Source of the DNA: Parabacteroides sp.
Lineage (GTDB): Bacteria > Bacteroidota > Bacteroidia > Bacteroidales > Tannerellaceae
Assembly (NCBI GenBank): GCA_022775005.1
Contig: JALFJR010000096.1
Location: 1 to 62,955 of the forward strand
Direction: 5' to 3'
Length of the DNA stretch: 62,955 bases
In this document: positions 37,346 through 47,499 of the stretch, piece after piece
How positions within the stretch are numbered: the stretch's first letter is position 1
Layout of the letters: every line of letters begins with the position of its first letter
Notes under the pieces: generated by a model
The model's database searches: none
What the model was told of the DNA's origin: nothing
The model's input: the letters and a program-made list of their open reading frames with translations, nothing else
Position numbers and translations under genes: made by a program

Positions 37346-38701
37346 ATGAAACGGACAATACTATGGGGACTATTTTCCCTTACCCTCGCTACTACGTCGG
37401 CGGTGGCGCAAGAGCAAACGGCTCCTTGGAGCTTGGAGGCTTGCATCGACTATGCCTACGCCAACAACATCCAGTTGAAACAGAAAGTGGAGGAGCCGGA
37501 GGCACGCAAGGTGGAGCTGCACACCAGCAAGCACAGCTGGCTGCCGGCGGTGAATGCCAACATGGGGCAGAGCTTCCAGTTCGGGCGCTCCACCTCGAAG
37601 AGTGGCGTGATCGTGGATCAGAACGCCTCCAACACCACCTTCAACATCAATCTGGATATGCCTATTTTTGATGGCTTCAAGATTCCGAACGACATTGCGG
37701 CCCGTAAGCTCGACCTGCAAGCGGCGATCGAGAGCCTGAACAAGGCAAAGGAGGATTTGGCGATCAACATCGCCTCCTATTACCTGCAGGTGCTCTACAA
37801 CAAGGAGTTGCAGCGGGTGGCTCAACTGCAGGTGGATTTAGACAAGGAGCAGGTGAATAAAACCGAGGCGATGGTGAATGCCGGCAAGGTGCCCCTCTCG
37901 CAGCTCTACGACATCAAGGCGCAGTTGGCGAAGGATGAGGTGACGCTCACCGAAGCAGCTAACAATGTGCAGTTGGCACTGCTCGACTTGGCACAGAGCT
38001 TGGAGTTAGAGCGGAGCGATCGCTCGTTCGACATCGTGACCCCGCAAATCACCGATGCCGTGGCAGAAAACATGAGCAGCATCCTGCCCCCGGAAACTAT
38101 CTTCGATCAGGCGGTGACCTTTAAACCGCAGATCAAGGAGCAGGAGTATCTGTTGGAGAGCCAAAAGCGGATGCTGAAAGTGGCGCAGGCGGGCTATTAC
38201 CCCAAGCTCAACTTCGGTGCCTCCTACAGCAACGGTTATTACCACACCAGCATGGGCGGTGAGTTTGCCGATACCCGCTCCTTTGGCGATCAGTTGAAGC
38301 AGAACGGGCAGAAGATCGTCGGCTTCTCGCTCTCCATCCCGTTGTTCAACCGTTTTCAGGTGCGCAACAGCGTGCGCTCAGCTCGCATCGGGATCAACAA
38401 CCAGCAGTTGATGCTGGAAAACAGCAAGAAGACGCTCTACAAAGAGATCCAGCAGGCCTACTACAACGCAACGGCGGCACAAGAGAAATACCAAGCCTCC
38501 GACAAGAGCGTAGCGGCCAGCAAGGAGGCCTTCGACTATGCCCAGGTGCGCTATGCGGCCGGAAAGAGCACCGTCTTCGAATTCAATGAGGCGAAGACCA
38601 AATATGCCCAGAGCTTGGCGGAGCAGGCACAAGCCAAGTACGACTTTATCTTCCGAGCGAAGATCCTCGATTTCTACCGAGGTACCCCCTTGAAACTCTA
38701 A
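37346..38701 (+). CDS. TolC-family outer membrane efflux protein
   Basis: 451 aa with a signal peptide (ILWGLFSLTLATTSAVAQ). Two repeats of the outer membrane efflux domain are seen, starting WSLEACIDYAYANNIQLKQ and again around the LLESQKRMLKVAQAGYYPKLNFG stretch. It forms the trimeric outer membrane channel of the exporter. Six bp separate it from the adaptor gene, and it ends the five-gene operon. Substrate is unknown; its neighbour downstream is a DUF6383 gene, but a link is not shown. Confidence 0.93.
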   Translation: MKRTILWGLFSLTLATTSAVAQEQTAPWSLEACIDYAYANNIQLKQKVEEPEARKVELHTSKHSWLPAVNANMGQSFQFGRSTSKSGVIVDQNASNTTFNINLDMPIFDGFKIPNDIAARKLDLQAAIESLNKAKEDLAINIASYYLQVLYNKELQRVAQLQVDLDKEQVNKTEAMVNAGKVPLSQLYDIKAQLAKDEVTLTEAANNVQLALLDLAQSLELERSDRSFDIVTPQITDAVAENMSSILPPETIFDQAVTFKPQIKEQEYLLESQKRMLKVAQAGYYPKLNFGASYSNGYYHTSMGGEFADTRSFGDQLKQNGQKIVGFSLSIPLFNRFQVRNSVRSARIGINNQQLMLENSKKTLYKEIQQAYYNATAAQEKYQASDKSVAASKEAFDYAQVRYAAGKSTVFEFNEAKTKYAQSLAEQAQAKYDFIFRAKILDFYRGTPLKL

Positions 38702-38742
38702 CAGCAAACAGCCCCAAAAACGTTGCCCGTGGTTCGAAAAAA

Positions 38743-38845
38743 TCACGGGCATTGTTTTGAAAAACCATCGGCAACGGCAGAAAAAACTACGGGCAACGTT
38801 TTTCAAAACTACGGGCAATGTTTTTTGAAATTACGGGCAATAGAA
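38743..38845. repeat. Degenerate ~22-bp tandem repeat downstream of TolC
   Basis: Four to five units with consensus near ctacgggcaaygttttttsaaaa: 38743-38765, 38766-38786 (poor), 38787-38808, 38809-38831 and a partial 38832-38845; one reversed partial unit (aacgttgcccgt) sits at 38719-38730. There are no unique spacers, so this is not CRISPR. It starts 40 bp after the exporter operon and may act as a transcription end or a protein-binding array. Confidence 0.6.
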
Positions 38846-38875
38846 TTTACGCCGATAACCAACCGTATTTATCTC

Positions 38876-38907
38876 CCCAGTTAGGGAAAAATTTTTTCCT
38901 AACTGGG
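38876..38907. repeat. Palindromic element cccagttagg...cctaactggg, copy 1
   Basis: 10-bp perfect arms (38876-38885, 38898-38907) around an A/T core gaaaaa-tttttt that also pairs. A second copy is at 62543-62572. It could be a bidirectional terminator or a small dispersed repeat. A further hairpin, ggacgcaa-ggtct-ttgcgtcc at about 38928-38949, follows. Confidence 0.6.
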
Positions 38908-38977
38908 AAAATAATCACAACCCGTAGGGACGCAAGGTCTTTGCGTCCAGGTTGCATCCAGGTTGCGTCCGAGCCCC

Positions 38978-39011
38978 ATGCGCGCGTGAACATTATATAA
39001 TATTAGGTATC
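38978..39011 (+). repeat. Conserved motif atgcgcgcg-t-gaacattatataatat-t-aggtatc, copy 1
   Basis: This 34-bp stretch recurs at 62733-62763 with two single-base gaps. In both places it follows the cccagttagg palindrome. Function unknown; the AT-rich palindromic centre attatataat could be a protein-binding or strand-opening site. Confidence 0.55.
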
Positions 39012-39044
39012 TTTTCTTGCCGGCCTCGACCCTGCGGAACACCC

Positions 39045-39439
39045 TATAAAAGGGGTAGGGACGCAACGTGTTGCGTTAGAAAAAGAGAGGATGAGCTTGC
39101 GGGTCAAGCCCGCAAAGACACAGATAGTGAGGGACTTGCGAATGACGTGTAAATAGAGAGAAGCGAAGTTATGTAAGAAAGTGGCGCTTTCGTCGCGCAA
39201 ACCAACGCCCTTGTTCAGAAAAATGGGGTGACGCATCTTTTTCTTTGAGCAACCCTTGGTGATTAGGAAAATACGCATGCCTTCGTGCTCAAATGTTAGG
39301 AACGTTTTCGTTGAGCAGTCCGGACAGTGGGAATCACCCCATTTTTCCCCTTTTTCCGCCTCCCTTCAGCGAAGCCTTCCCAACAGAAAAGAACGAGTTA
39401 TTTATAATATATTTACTAATCAATTAAATTATTTATCGT
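39045..39439 (+). promoter_or_regulatory. DUF6383 upstream block, copy 3
   Basis: 395 bp matching the reverse complement of 3305-3706. It includes the 27-bp repeat core (39301-39327), a candidate promoter (TTG at 39256-39258, 19 bp, TGCCTTCG at 39278-39285), and a leader of about 150 nt to the ATG. No inverted partner of the core was found between 38702 and 39045, so this copy has no local invertible unit. The block contains no gene. Confidence 0.75.
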
Positions 39440-42400
39440 ATGAACAAAAAGTTTTCTACTCTGGTGGCCAGTCTCCTGCTGACTACAGCGTTCGGAACCG
39501 TTCAGGCAGCTAATACTGTTGAGAAGAGTAACACTCCTTGTGGTGCAGGTCTGATCACGGGTGCTGCTTTCGCCAATCAAGAGCAGTTGAACGCTAAACA
39601 ATTCTATTTTGTACAGGATAAGGATGGTAAGTTCTTGTCTGTCGTTGAGGGTAATGGCTTCCAAGCTAAGTTGGTGAATGAGCCGGCCTCTTTGGACGCA
39701 TTGAATCATTCGTTGTGGAAGATCGAGCCGCAGGTAACTGAGGATGGTGGTGTAACTCGTTTCGTGTTGACCAACAAGGCTACAGGTCTGTATTTCGCTT
39801 ACGATCCTACGGTTAAGGACGCTGACAAGAATTTGGGTGGTGCTTATCCGAACTGGAAGTGGTTCGAGAATAAGTTCGCTGCTTTCGGTACAGCAACAGA
39901 GTTGACTGTTGTTTTCGAGAAGGGCGACAAGACCATGTACTTGGATGAGGAGAATGGTGTTGTTGTTGCGAAGAAGGTAGCAACAAAAGACTATAAAGCA
40001 AATTCTGGTTTGAAATTGAAGATCGCTAAGGCAGGTACGTATGTATTGAGCGCAGCCGATCTGAACAAAGAGACTTCCAAGGCTGGTGTGGAGTACATGC
40101 AGTTGAACTTCGGTGAGGATAATGAGAACAACATCTTCGCTGAGAAGTATCAGGCTCAGCAGCTTGTGGCAAGCAATGCAAAGAATCCGTTCGAAATTGA
40201 GCGCGCAAAGAAAGCAGGTTACACGAATAATTTGGAGAATTATCTTGTTTTGAACAAGATCGATGAGAAGGGTAATTTGACTTATAACTATCTGCGTATC
40301 GATACCTCTTATTATAAGAGCAATGGTGAGACTTATAAGACTTACAATCAGATTGCATCTTCTGCAGCATCTTTCAAGAAAAATGATGGTGAGGTTGCTA
40401 CTGCCAATGGTTACAATGTAATTGATGTATTGGGCGAGAATTTGCCGGATGATGCTTTCCGCTTCCAGTTCGTCAAGAACTTGGCTAACGACTCAGTATG
40501 GGTTCGCTCTTTGGTTGAGGCTGTTGAGTTGAAAGAGGCAACATCAGAGGGCCTTTACAACGCTGCTGCTTCCATGAACACTAAGTGGACTTATGTTCAT
40601 GCAAATGAGTCTGTTGAAGAGGGTACACAAGCTGACGATGTTCACAATGGCGCGGGTACAAATTTGATCCTCTCTCACTGTACATTGGAGGGTGAGACTG
40701 AGAAGGTCATCACGTTCTACACTTGCGACGAGGGTAAACCGGCCGCTAACTATGTAAACTTGATGGCTATTGACGGTGTATCTCAGAACTACACAACTAT
40801 CCCTGCTGGTGTTTATGTAGTCAGCGTGAAGGGAACGGACAAGAAGGCTTACGAGAACTTCTGCAGCGAGTTCGGTCTCTCTGCTGAGGCTTTGCAAGAG
40901 TACACACACATGCCGGCATTCCAGTGGGTTGTTGATCCGGTGATCAAGAACGGCGAGATGGCAGCTGTTAGCCCCGTGAAGGTGATCAACCGTGAGACCA
41001 CAGATAACTTTATGGATCTTGCTAACTTGCAGTTCGTGAAGGCTGAGGGCTTGGCTGCTAATGAGATCAATCTCGGTGGTACAATTTATGTATTCAACGC
41101 AATTGAGCTGACTGAGGAGGGCTACTATCGTGGCATCGCTGAGGACGAGGCTGAGTTGGAGACTTATCGCTTGACTTACTTGAGCGGTTTGGCTGCTGCT
41201 AATGCTAACCTGGAGGTTGGTTTGACAGCTGATGAGACTTTGAAGGTTGGTGCTGAGGGCGTTGACTTCACTTTGGTTCCGACGAATACTAAGCCGGAGA
41301 CTTATGGCGTAGCTGATGAGTTGGAGAAGGTGGCTTACAAGTTGATGGCAAACGGCAAGTATGTCGTAAATGACGCTGATGAGAAGGGTACCGTGAAGTA
41401 CACGTTGACGGATGACGAGCAAGTAGCTTCTGTATTCTATTTGAAGGAGCAGAACTGCGTGGATGGTACACACTACTATGCATTGATCGAGGTTGTTGAT
41501 ACTCCTAATGCTGAAAGAGCTCTTTGTGTTACGGGCAAGGTTGGTGTTGATGATGTAACGGCTGAGTTGCGTCCGGAGTGCGCTTGCTGCGGAGATGTTG
41601 CTACTCGTACTTCTGCCTTCGCTTTGACGAAGTCCACTACTCCGTTGTATCGTCGCTTGGGCGTAACGAACGCTGAGGATGGCTTGGCTGACAAGGACGT
41701 TCAGAACGCGAAGATCTTCCGTGTGAACGCTACGGCTAAGGAGTATCTCTATGAGGATGCGAACTCTGTATATTCTGCAGGCAAGGGCATCAACTTCTTA
41801 GGTGTTGAGGGTAAGGGCGACGATAAGTTGGCAGCCATCACGGTTGATACCGCTTATGTACGCAACGAGACTACTATGCCGCAGTATCTGTTCGTAATGG
41901 GCTATGAGTACCACGAGGCAGGCATGATGTGTCCGGAGAACGACGAGCACAACGATGCAGACTATATCGCTAAGTTCGGTGACTGCGGTCACAAGGTTCC
42001 GACTCAGGCTTACGCAACTGGTCGCTACTTGGTTAACTTCGCAGACTCTGTAGAGTTGGCAGAGAATGCTGCTGATTACATCTGGAACACCCGTTACACT
42101 CGTCTGGGCTTCGTAGAGGCTAAGCACATCGGTGATACGTTGGTAATCTATCGCAACGGTCAGCCGAGCACAGCTGCCGCTGACTCTATCTTCCTGGGCG
42201 ACAACAAGCACAACAAGAACGGTATCAAGAACGCAGTCTTCGCATTGCGCTTGACTGGCACAGGTGAGGCTGACTTCATGATCGAGACCGAGGGTGACAA
42301 GAAGATCCCGACTGAGAATACTGGTGCTTGGGTAGCTATTAAGAATGGTGTACCTGTAGTTGCTAAATACGCTTCTTACAGGGATGCTATCGCAGACGCA

Positions 42401-42658
42401 GAGATCTTCAACGTCGAGGCTACTACTGAGGAGGCAACGGCTAACGAGGCAATCGAGGCAGCTGGTGTTCAGATAATCGGTGGCCAGGGCGTTGTAACGG
42501 TTCAGGGTGCAGCAGGTAAGGTAATTACCGTATCGAACATCTTGGGTCAGACAATCGCTAACCAGGTAGCTGCTTCCGACAACGTAACGATCGCTGCTCC
42601 GGCAGGTGTAGTCGTAGTTGCTGTTGAGGGCGAGGCTACGAAGGTAGTGGTTAAGTAA
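39440..42658 (+). CDS. DUF6383-domain secreted protein, copy 3
   Basis: 1072 aa. Signal peptide MNKKFSTLVASLLLTTAFG with likely cleavage after VQA. The core is beta-rich with no known domain in its first 750 residues. From about residue 800 (AITVDTAYVRNETTMPQYLF through LGDNKHNKNG) it aligns with copy 2, including the MPQYL, GRYLVNFAD and DSIFLGDNK landmarks, and residues about 1005-1072 are the shared DUF6383 module ending ATKVVVK. Codon use is strongly biased (GAG, AAG, GCT, GGT), typical of very abundant proteins, which fits a surface-layer role; this is inference. It sits between the exporter operon and frr with full upstream and downstream cassette flanks. Confidence 0.86.
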   Translation: MNKKFSTLVASLLLTTAFGTVQAANTVEKSNTPCGAGLITGAAFANQEQLNAKQFYFVQDKDGKFLSVVEGNGFQAKLVNEPASLDALNHSLWKIEPQVTEDGGVTRFVLTNKATGLYFAYDPTVKDADKNLGGAYPNWKWFENKFAAFGTATELTVVFEKGDKTMYLDEENGVVVAKKVATKDYKANSGLKLKIAKAGTYVLSAADLNKETSKAGVEYMQLNFGEDNENNIFAEKYQAQQLVASNAKNPFEIERAKKAGYTNNLENYLVLNKIDEKGNLTYNYLRIDTSYYKSNGETYKTYNQIASSAASFKKNDGEVATANGYNVIDVLGENLPDDAFRFQFVKNLANDSVWVRSLVEAVELKEATSEGLYNAAASMNTKWTYVHANESVEEGTQADDVHNGAGTNLILSHCTLEGETEKVITFYTCDEGKPAANYVNLMAIDGVSQNYTTIPAGVYVVSVKGTDKKAYENFCSEFGLSAEALQEYTHMPAFQWVVDPVIKNGEMAAVSPVKVINRETTDNFMDLANLQFVKAEGLAANEINLGGTIYVFNAIELTEEGYYRGIAEDEAELETYRLTYLSGLAAANANLEVGLTADETLKVGAEGVDFTLVPTNTKPETYGVADELEKVAYKLMANGKYVVNDADEKGTVKYTLTDDEQVASVFYLKEQNCVDGTHYYALIEVVDTPNAERALCVTGKVGVDDVTAELRPECACCGDVATRTSAFALTKSTTPLYRRLGVTNAEDGLADKDVQNAKIFRVNATAKEYLYEDANSVYSAGKGINFLGVEGKGDDKLAAITVDTAYVRNETTMPQYLFVMGYEYHEAGMMCPENDEHNDADYIAKFGDCGHKVPTQAYATGRYLVNFADSVELAENAADYIWNTRYTRLGFVEAKHIGDTLVIYRNGQPSTAAADSIFLGDNKHNKNGIKNAVFALRLTGTGEADFMIETEGDKKIPTENTGAWVAIKNGVPVVAKYASYRDAIADAEIFNVEATTEEATANEAIEAAGVQIIGGQGVVTVQGAAGKVITVSNILGQTIANQVAASDNVTIAAPAGVVVVAVEGEATKVVVK

Positions 42659-42814
42659 TAGAACAAAAGAAATTTATTCATAATAAATAATCTCCCTGCG
42701 CGGCCCATTGGGCTAAGTATTCCGTGAGGATGAACAAGCGGGGAAATAGAATTAATAATATGTAAAAAAGTTCTTATTGCGGAGTAGCCTCGTGAGAGAC
42801 GAAAGGCAGTCACA
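42659..42814 (+). other. Conserved structured 3' UTR, copy 3
   Basis: Predicted stems: outer tccctgc/gcgggga (42693-42699 with 42738-42744, one T-G pair); gccc-att-gggc (42703-42713); tcc-GTGA-gga (42721-42730); gcctc-GTGA-gagac (42787-42800, one mismatch). Changes relative to the other two copies mostly keep pairing. Confidence 0.6.
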
Positions 42815-42857
42815 AAAAAGGAGCCGTCAGGATGCAACAAGCCTGGCGGCTTTTTTA
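42815..42857 (+). terminator. Terminator of the third DUF6383 gene
   Basis: gccgtcagg (42823-42831) with cctggcggc (42842-42850), one T-G pair, then six T. Nearly identical to the terminators at 1450-1492 and 7475-7518. Confidence 0.9.
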
Positions 42858-42908
42858 TGTCGTACAACCTCAATCGCAGGGTGTAGTTGCGTTTTCGCAA
42901 GTGAATAA

Positions 42909-42939
42909 TTTGTCTTATAGGAAATCTTTATTACTTTTG
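42909..42939 (+). promoter_or_regulatory. frr promoter
   Basis: TTTG (42909-42912), 19 bp, TACTTTTG (42932-42939): a full match to the Bacteroidota -33/-7 consensus, 36 bp before the frr ATG. Confidence 0.78.
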
Positions 42940-42974
42940 AGCACAATTTTACAGCAACAAAACAATTTAATCTT

Positions 42975-43538
42975 ATGATCGATACGAAGCAAATCATCAA
43001 GGCTGGCGAAGAGAAGATGACGTTCGCCATTGACTATTTAGACGAGCAACTGTCTCACATTCGGGCAGGCAAAGCAAATCCGAAGATTTTGGATTGCGTC
43101 AAGGTAATGTACTACGGTGCGCCGGTACCTCTTTCCAACGTGGCTACCGTGACGGTGCCCGATGCCCGCACGATCATGATCACGCCGTGGGAGAAGAAGA
43201 TCATCCGCGACATTGAGAAGGCTATCTTAGATTCTCCTGTAGGTATTACGCCGGAGAACAACGGCGAGGTGATCCGTTTGGGTATTCCTCCGTTGACTGA
43301 GGAGCGCCGTAAACAGTTGGCTAAGCAGTGCAAGGGCGAGGCTGAGAGCGCTAAGGTCAGCATCCGCAACGCACGTCGCGATGCGATCGAGGCATTGAAG
43401 AAGAGTGTCAAGAGCGACGGTGTGCCCGAGGATGTGGAGAAAGACGCTGAGGCGAACATGCAGAAGATCCACGACAAGTATATCAAGAAGGTGGATGAGC
43501 TGTATGCGGCCAAAGAGAAAGAAATCATGACGGTCTAA
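42975..43538 (+). CDS. frr: Ribosome recycling factor
   Basis: 187 aa, usual length. It has the family landmarks [13 protein letters not shown] near residue 29, [14 protein letters not shown]-like [20 protein letters not shown] near 47, and [16 protein letters not shown] near 105. It splits ribosomes after termination together with EF-G. The rsgA gene follows after 9 bp, coupling two ribosome maintenance genes. Confidence 0.97.
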   Translation: MIDTKQIIKAGEEKMTFAIDYLDEQLSHIRAGKANPKILDCVKVMYYGAPVPLSNVATVTVPDARTIMITPWEKKIIRDIEKAILDSPVGITPENNGEVIRLGIPPLTEERRKQLAKQCKGEAESAKVSIRNARRDAIEALKKSVKSDGVPEDVEKDAEANMQKIHDKYIKKVDELYAAKEKEIMTV

Positions 43539-43547
43539 GCCTACGGC

Positions 43548-44480
43548 ATGAAGGGACTTGTCATCAAGAACACGGGCAGTTGGTACACGGTCCGCACGGA
43601 CGATGGACGTGACATCGAAAGTAAGATCAAGGGCAATTTCCGACTGAAAGATATCAAAAGCACCAACCCGATTGCCGTGGGCGATCGGGTGGTGATTGAT
43701 ATAAATACAGAGGGCACCGCCTTTATCTCGGCTATTGAGGAGCGTAAGAACTACATCATCCGCCGTGCCTCTAACCTCTCTAAACAAGCGCATATCATCG
43801 CCGCCAACCTCGACCAGGCGATGTTGATCGTGACCGTGAACTATCCGATCACTACTCCTATCTTTATCGATCGTTTCTTGGCGACCGCCGAGGCCTATCG
43901 TGTTCCCGTTAAATTGGTATTCAACAAGATTGACCGCTATCTGCCCGAGGATGTAAAGCTGATGGAGGCTTTGATCGAACTTTACAGTGCGATTGGCTAT
44001 CCTTGCGCCAAGCTCTGTGCCAAGAAAGGTGAAGGGTTGGAGGCGTTACGGGCAGACCTGAAGGATCGCATTACCCTGCTTTCTGGCCACTCCGGTGTGG
44101 GTAAATCGACTTTGATCAACCAGCTGGTGCCGGGCGTGAACCTACGTACCGGCGACATCTCGGAATATCACAACAAAGGAATGCACACGACGACTTTCTC
44201 GGAGATGATTCCGTTGCCCGACGGGGGCTACCTGATCGACACCCCGGGCATCAAAGGGTTTGGCACGATCGAGATGGAGGATACGGAGATCTCTCACTAT
44301 TTCCCGGAGATTTTCAAGCAATCCGTTGACTGCCGCTTCAACAACTGCACCCATCGGCATGAGCCGGGTTGCGCTGTCTTGGCTGCGGTGAAAGAGGGAT
44401 TGATCAGCGAATCTCGTTATAAGAGCTACCTCAATATCTTGGAAGATCGCACGGAAAGTAAATATCGGGAGGATTATTAA
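43548..44480 (+). CDS. rsgA: Ribosome small subunit GTPase RsgA
   Basis: 310 aa. An N-terminal OB fold ([19 protein letters not shown]) precedes a circularly permuted GTPase domain: G4 FNKIDRY, then G1 [10 protein letters not shown] and G3 DTPGIKGFG. The C-terminal zinc motif is [14 protein letters not shown]. It checks late 30S maturation. Its 3' end overlaps the convergent dgt gene by four bases. Confidence 0.96.
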   Translation: MKGLVIKNTGSWYTVRTDDGRDIESKIKGNFRLKDIKSTNPIAVGDRVVIDINTEGTAFISAIEERKNYIIRRASNLSKQAHIIAANLDQAMLIVTVNYPITTPIFIDRFLATAEAYRVPVKLVFNKIDRYLPEDVKLMEALIELYSAIGYPCAKLCAKKGEGLEALRADLKDRITLLSGHSGVGKSTLINQLVPGVNLRTGDISEYHNKGMHTTTFSEMIPLPDGGYLIDTPGIKGFGTIEMEDTEISHYFPEIFKQSVDCRFNNCTHRHEPGCAVLAAVKEGLISESRYKSYLNILEDRTESKYREDY

Positions 44481-45802
44481 ACCGCCGGCAGGCTCATGCC
44501 GGTAATCTTGCGGTAGAGGTCGAGCGCATAGACATCGGTCATCCCTGAGATGTAATCGAGCACACATTGGATCTTGCCGTAGGTGGTGGGAGCCTGTGTG
44601 TCATATTGCTCCGGGATGCGTTGCAGCAAGAGTTTGCTATATGCATGAGATTGATTCATCACCGCCTCCATCAAGACATCAATGAGATGGCTGAAGATGT
44701 GATAACCAGCCAACTCCACATCCAGGACCTCTTTTGCCCGATAGATCTTACGGCAAGCGGTCTCCGCACAGGTCTGGTAGGCTGCCTTGGCATGAGGCTG
44801 GATGCAGTCGATCAGCGGCTGGTTGTAGCTACCATTCAAGATCGCCTCCTCATTTTCTAAGAATACCCGCGAGCATTCATCCACCAACAGGCCAATGATG
44901 CAGGAGCGCAGGTAGGCAATGCGCTCATTGGTATCATCGACAATGGTCATGGTGCGCTGGATATGTGCCAGCTTCTCCCCTTCAAAGAAACCTAATAACA
45001 GGTTAATGGCTTCATCGGTGGTTAGGATATGGAGCTTGCAGGCATCCTCGATGTCCATCACCTGATAGCAGATATCGTCAGCCGCCTCCACCAAATAGAC
45101 CAAAGGATAGCGCAGGTATTTCTCCGGAGCCTCCGGTTGCCGCCCGATGCCCAGCTCCTCTGCGATCTGCACATAGCTCTCCTCCTCCGACTGGAAGAAA
45201 CCGAACTTACCCTTCTTGCCTGCGTAGATAGAGGCGTAGGGGTATTTCACGATGGAAGCCAGCGTGCTATAGGTCAAGGCAAAGCCCCCTTTACGCCGAC
45301 CCACGAATTGGTGGGAGAGGAGTCGCATGGCGTTGGCATTACCTTCAAAATGAACGAAATCTTCCCAACGTCCACTTTCATTGCGCACTAACTGCTCCAA
45401 CTTCCGTCCGTTGCCCTCTGAGAAATAGGCTGAGATGGCCCGCTCTCCCGAATGGCCAAACGGCGGATTGCCCATGTCGTGCGCCAAGCAAGCGGCAGAG
45501 ACGATGGAGCCAATCTCCGGGAAGTTGATGCTGCCCTCCGGGTATTTCCGCATCAATCCCTTCGATACGTTATTGCCTAACGAACGCCCCACGCAAGATA
45601 CCTCCAAGCTATGGGTCAATCGGTTATGCACAAAGATGCTACCTGGAAGCGGAAAGACTTGCGTCTTGTTCTGCAACCGACGGAAAGGTGACGAAAAGAT
45701 CAAACGGTCATAATCCCGTTGAAAGTCGGTGCGCTCATGCTTGCGCTCGTGATACGCCTCCAAGCCGAAGCGTTTACCGGATAAAAGTTGGTTCCAATTC
45801 AT
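44477..45802 (-). CDS. dgt: Deoxyguanosinetriphosphate triphosphohydrolase-like protein
   Basis: 441 aa from ATG 45802 ([15 protein letters not shown]); 29 further codons upstream are not protein-like. HD-domain residues are in place: [13 protein letters not shown] for the first His and [18 protein letters not shown] for the HD pair. The family cuts dNTPs to nucleoside and triphosphate, controlling the dNTP pool or acting in phage defence. It is downstream of the TrpB2 gene but separated by a strong hairpin, so it is probably transcribed separately. Confidence 0.93.
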   Translation of the reverse strand: MNWNQLLSGKRFGLEAYHERKHERTDFQRDYDRLIFSSPFRRLQNKTQVFPLPGSIFVHNRLTHSLEVSCVGRSLGNNVSKGLMRKYPEGSINFPEIGSIVSAACLAHDMGNPPFGHSGERAISAYFSEGNGRKLEQLVRNESGRWEDFVHFEGNANAMRLLSHQFVGRRKGGFALTYSTLASIVKYPYASIYAGKKGKFGFFQSEEESYVQIAEELGIGRQPEAPEKYLRYPLVYLVEAADDICYQVMDIEDACKLHILTTDEAINLLLGFFEGEKLAHIQRTMTIVDDTNERIAYLRSCIIGLLVDECSRVFLENEEAILNGSYNQPLIDCIQPHAKAAYQTCAETACRKIYRAKEVLDVELAGYHIFSHLIDVLMEAVMNQSHAYSKLLLQRIPEQYDTQAPTTYGKIQCVLDYISGMTDVYALDLYRKITGMSLPAV

Positions 45803-45892
45803 GGCTCTGACTCCTTTTTTACGGATTCTCCAACGGCAAAGATACGATTCTTTGGGCATACTTCGCATAGGATGGCGGAATCCATACATAGT

Positions 45893-45947
45893 AAATGCCG
45901 TTTCATGCTGGGTTAACCGTACAGTAATACCCGATGAAACGGCATTT
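45893..45947 (-). terminator. Hairpin terminator after the TrpB2 gene
   Basis: Perfect 14-bp arms aaatgccgtttcat (45893-45906) and atgaaacggcattt (45934-45947), with extra inner pairing; it starts 26 bp after the TrpB2 stop on the minus strand. Confidence 0.75.
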
Positions 45948-45973
45948 AATATTGCATTAAAAGCCAGCTAAGC

Positions 45974-47335
45974 TTAAATCAATTTCTCCAAGTCTTTCAG
46001 ATTATTGGCAACTTCCTCGTCAGTTACCTCATAGTTGGACAAGTCACCCGCCAAGTATTGGTCGTAAGCCGCCATATCAATCAAGCCATGACCCGAGAGG
46101 TTGAAGAGGATGGTCTTCTGCTTACCCTCCAACTTTGCCTTCTCCGCCTCACGGATCGCCGTAGCAATAGCATGGGAAGACTCCGGTGCAGGGATAATGC
46201 CCTCTGCCTGTGCGAAGAGGGTAGCTGCCTTGAAGGTCTCCAACTGCGGAATATCCACAGCCTCCATCAACTTGTCCTCCATCAACTGACTGACGATAGA
46301 ACCAGCACCGTGGTAACGCAAACCACCGGCATGGATATTGGCCGGAGCGAAGTTGTGACCCAAAGTGTACATCGGGATCAACGGCGTATAACCTGCCTCA
46401 TCACCAAAGTCATACTGCAACTGACCACGAGTCAACTTCGGACAAGAGGCCGGCTCAGCCGCAATGATACGTACCTCCTTGCCTTCAGTCAGCTTGTGAC
46501 GCATGAAGGGGAATGAGATACCGGAGAAGTTAGAACCACCACCGAAGCAAGCGATCACCACATCGGGATACTCACCCGCCATCTCCATCTGCTTCTCAGC
46601 CTCCAAACCGATCACCGTCTGGTGCAACATCACGTGGTTCAACACACTACCCAAGGTATATTTGCAATTCGGTGTCTGCATCGCCAACTCTACAGCCTCA
46701 GAGATAGCCGTACCCAAGCTACCTTGGTAGTTGGGATGATCGGTCAAGATCTTACGACCCGCCTTCGTGCTCATACTCGGCGAAGCGATCACCTGCGCAC
46801 CAAAAGTCTGCATGATCGAACGACGATAGGGCTTCTGATGGTAGCTGACCTTCACCATATAAACAGCCAACTCCAAACCGAATGCCTTCGCTGCGTAAGA
46901 CAAAGCGGCACCCCACTGACCGGCACCGGTCTCCGTCGTGATGTTGGTGATACCCTCCTGCTTGCAATAGTAGGCCTGCGCCAAAGCAGAGTTCAATTTG
47001 TGTGAGCCAACCGGGCTGACGCTCTCGTTCTTGAAATAGATATGTGCAGGAGTGTCCAACGCTTTCTCCAAACCGTAAGCACGTACCAACGGTGTGGGAC
47101 GCCACACCTTATACAGTTCACGTACCTCTTCCGGGATCTCGATCCAAGCATCTGTGGTGTTCATCTCCTGATGCGAAACACCTTTGGAGAAGAGTGGATA
47201 GAGATCCTCCTCTTTCAGCGGCTGTTTTGTGGCGGGGTTCAACATAGGCCGGGGTTTGTTCTTCATATCGGCCACGATGTTATACCAAGCGGTTGGTATA
47301 TCCTTCTCTGACAATAAAAATTTCTTTGTGTCCAT
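45974..47335 (-). CDS. TrpB2-type PLP enzyme (tryptophan synthase beta-like)
   Basis: 453 aa, the long TrpB2 form. The PLP-binding lysine is Lys113 in SPVGSHKLNSALAQ; ETGAGQWGAALSYA and the phosphate-binding CFGGGSNFSGI are present. TrpB2 makes tryptophan from indole and serine without needing TrpA; no trpA or other trp genes flank it, so indole salvage is a reasonable role. It is a single-gene unit, divergent from the outer-membrane barrel gene and ended by a strong hairpin. Confidence 0.93.
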   Translation of the reverse strand: MDTKKFLLSEKDIPTAWYNIVADMKNKPRPMLNPATKQPLKEEDLYPLFSKGVSHQEMNTTDAWIEIPEEVRELYKVWRPTPLVRAYGLEKALDTPAHIYFKNESVSPVGSHKLNSALAQAYYCKQEGITNITTETGAGQWGAALSYAAKAFGLELAVYMVKVSYHQKPYRRSIMQTFGAQVIASPSMSTKAGRKILTDHPNYQGSLGTAISEAVELAMQTPNCKYTLGSVLNHVMLHQTVIGLEAEKQMEMAGEYPDVVIACFGGGSNFSGISFPFMRHKLTEGKEVRIIAAEPASCPKLTRGQLQYDFGDEAGYTPLIPMYTLGHNFAPANIHAGGLRYHGAGSIVSQLMEDKLMEAVDIPQLETFKAATLFAQAEGIIPAPESSHAIATAIREAEKAKLEGKQKTILFNLSGHGLIDMAAYDQYLAGDLSNYEVTDEEVANNLKDLEKLI

Positions 47336-47499
47336 GCGTATGTTATCTTTATACTACTGCTAAATTTTTCGCCGTCCTTGTTTGACAACTTGGCGGCAAA
47401 GGAACAAATAATATTTCTTTTCTTCAAGCTGATTCAACAAAAATAGATACATTCGCGAAGAAAACTCATATTTTAGATAACTATATAGATCGTCCAAAC

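Noticed and set aside
38743-38845. Possible CRISPR array
   Set aside because: Units follow each other without unique spacers and are degenerate; no cas genes are near.
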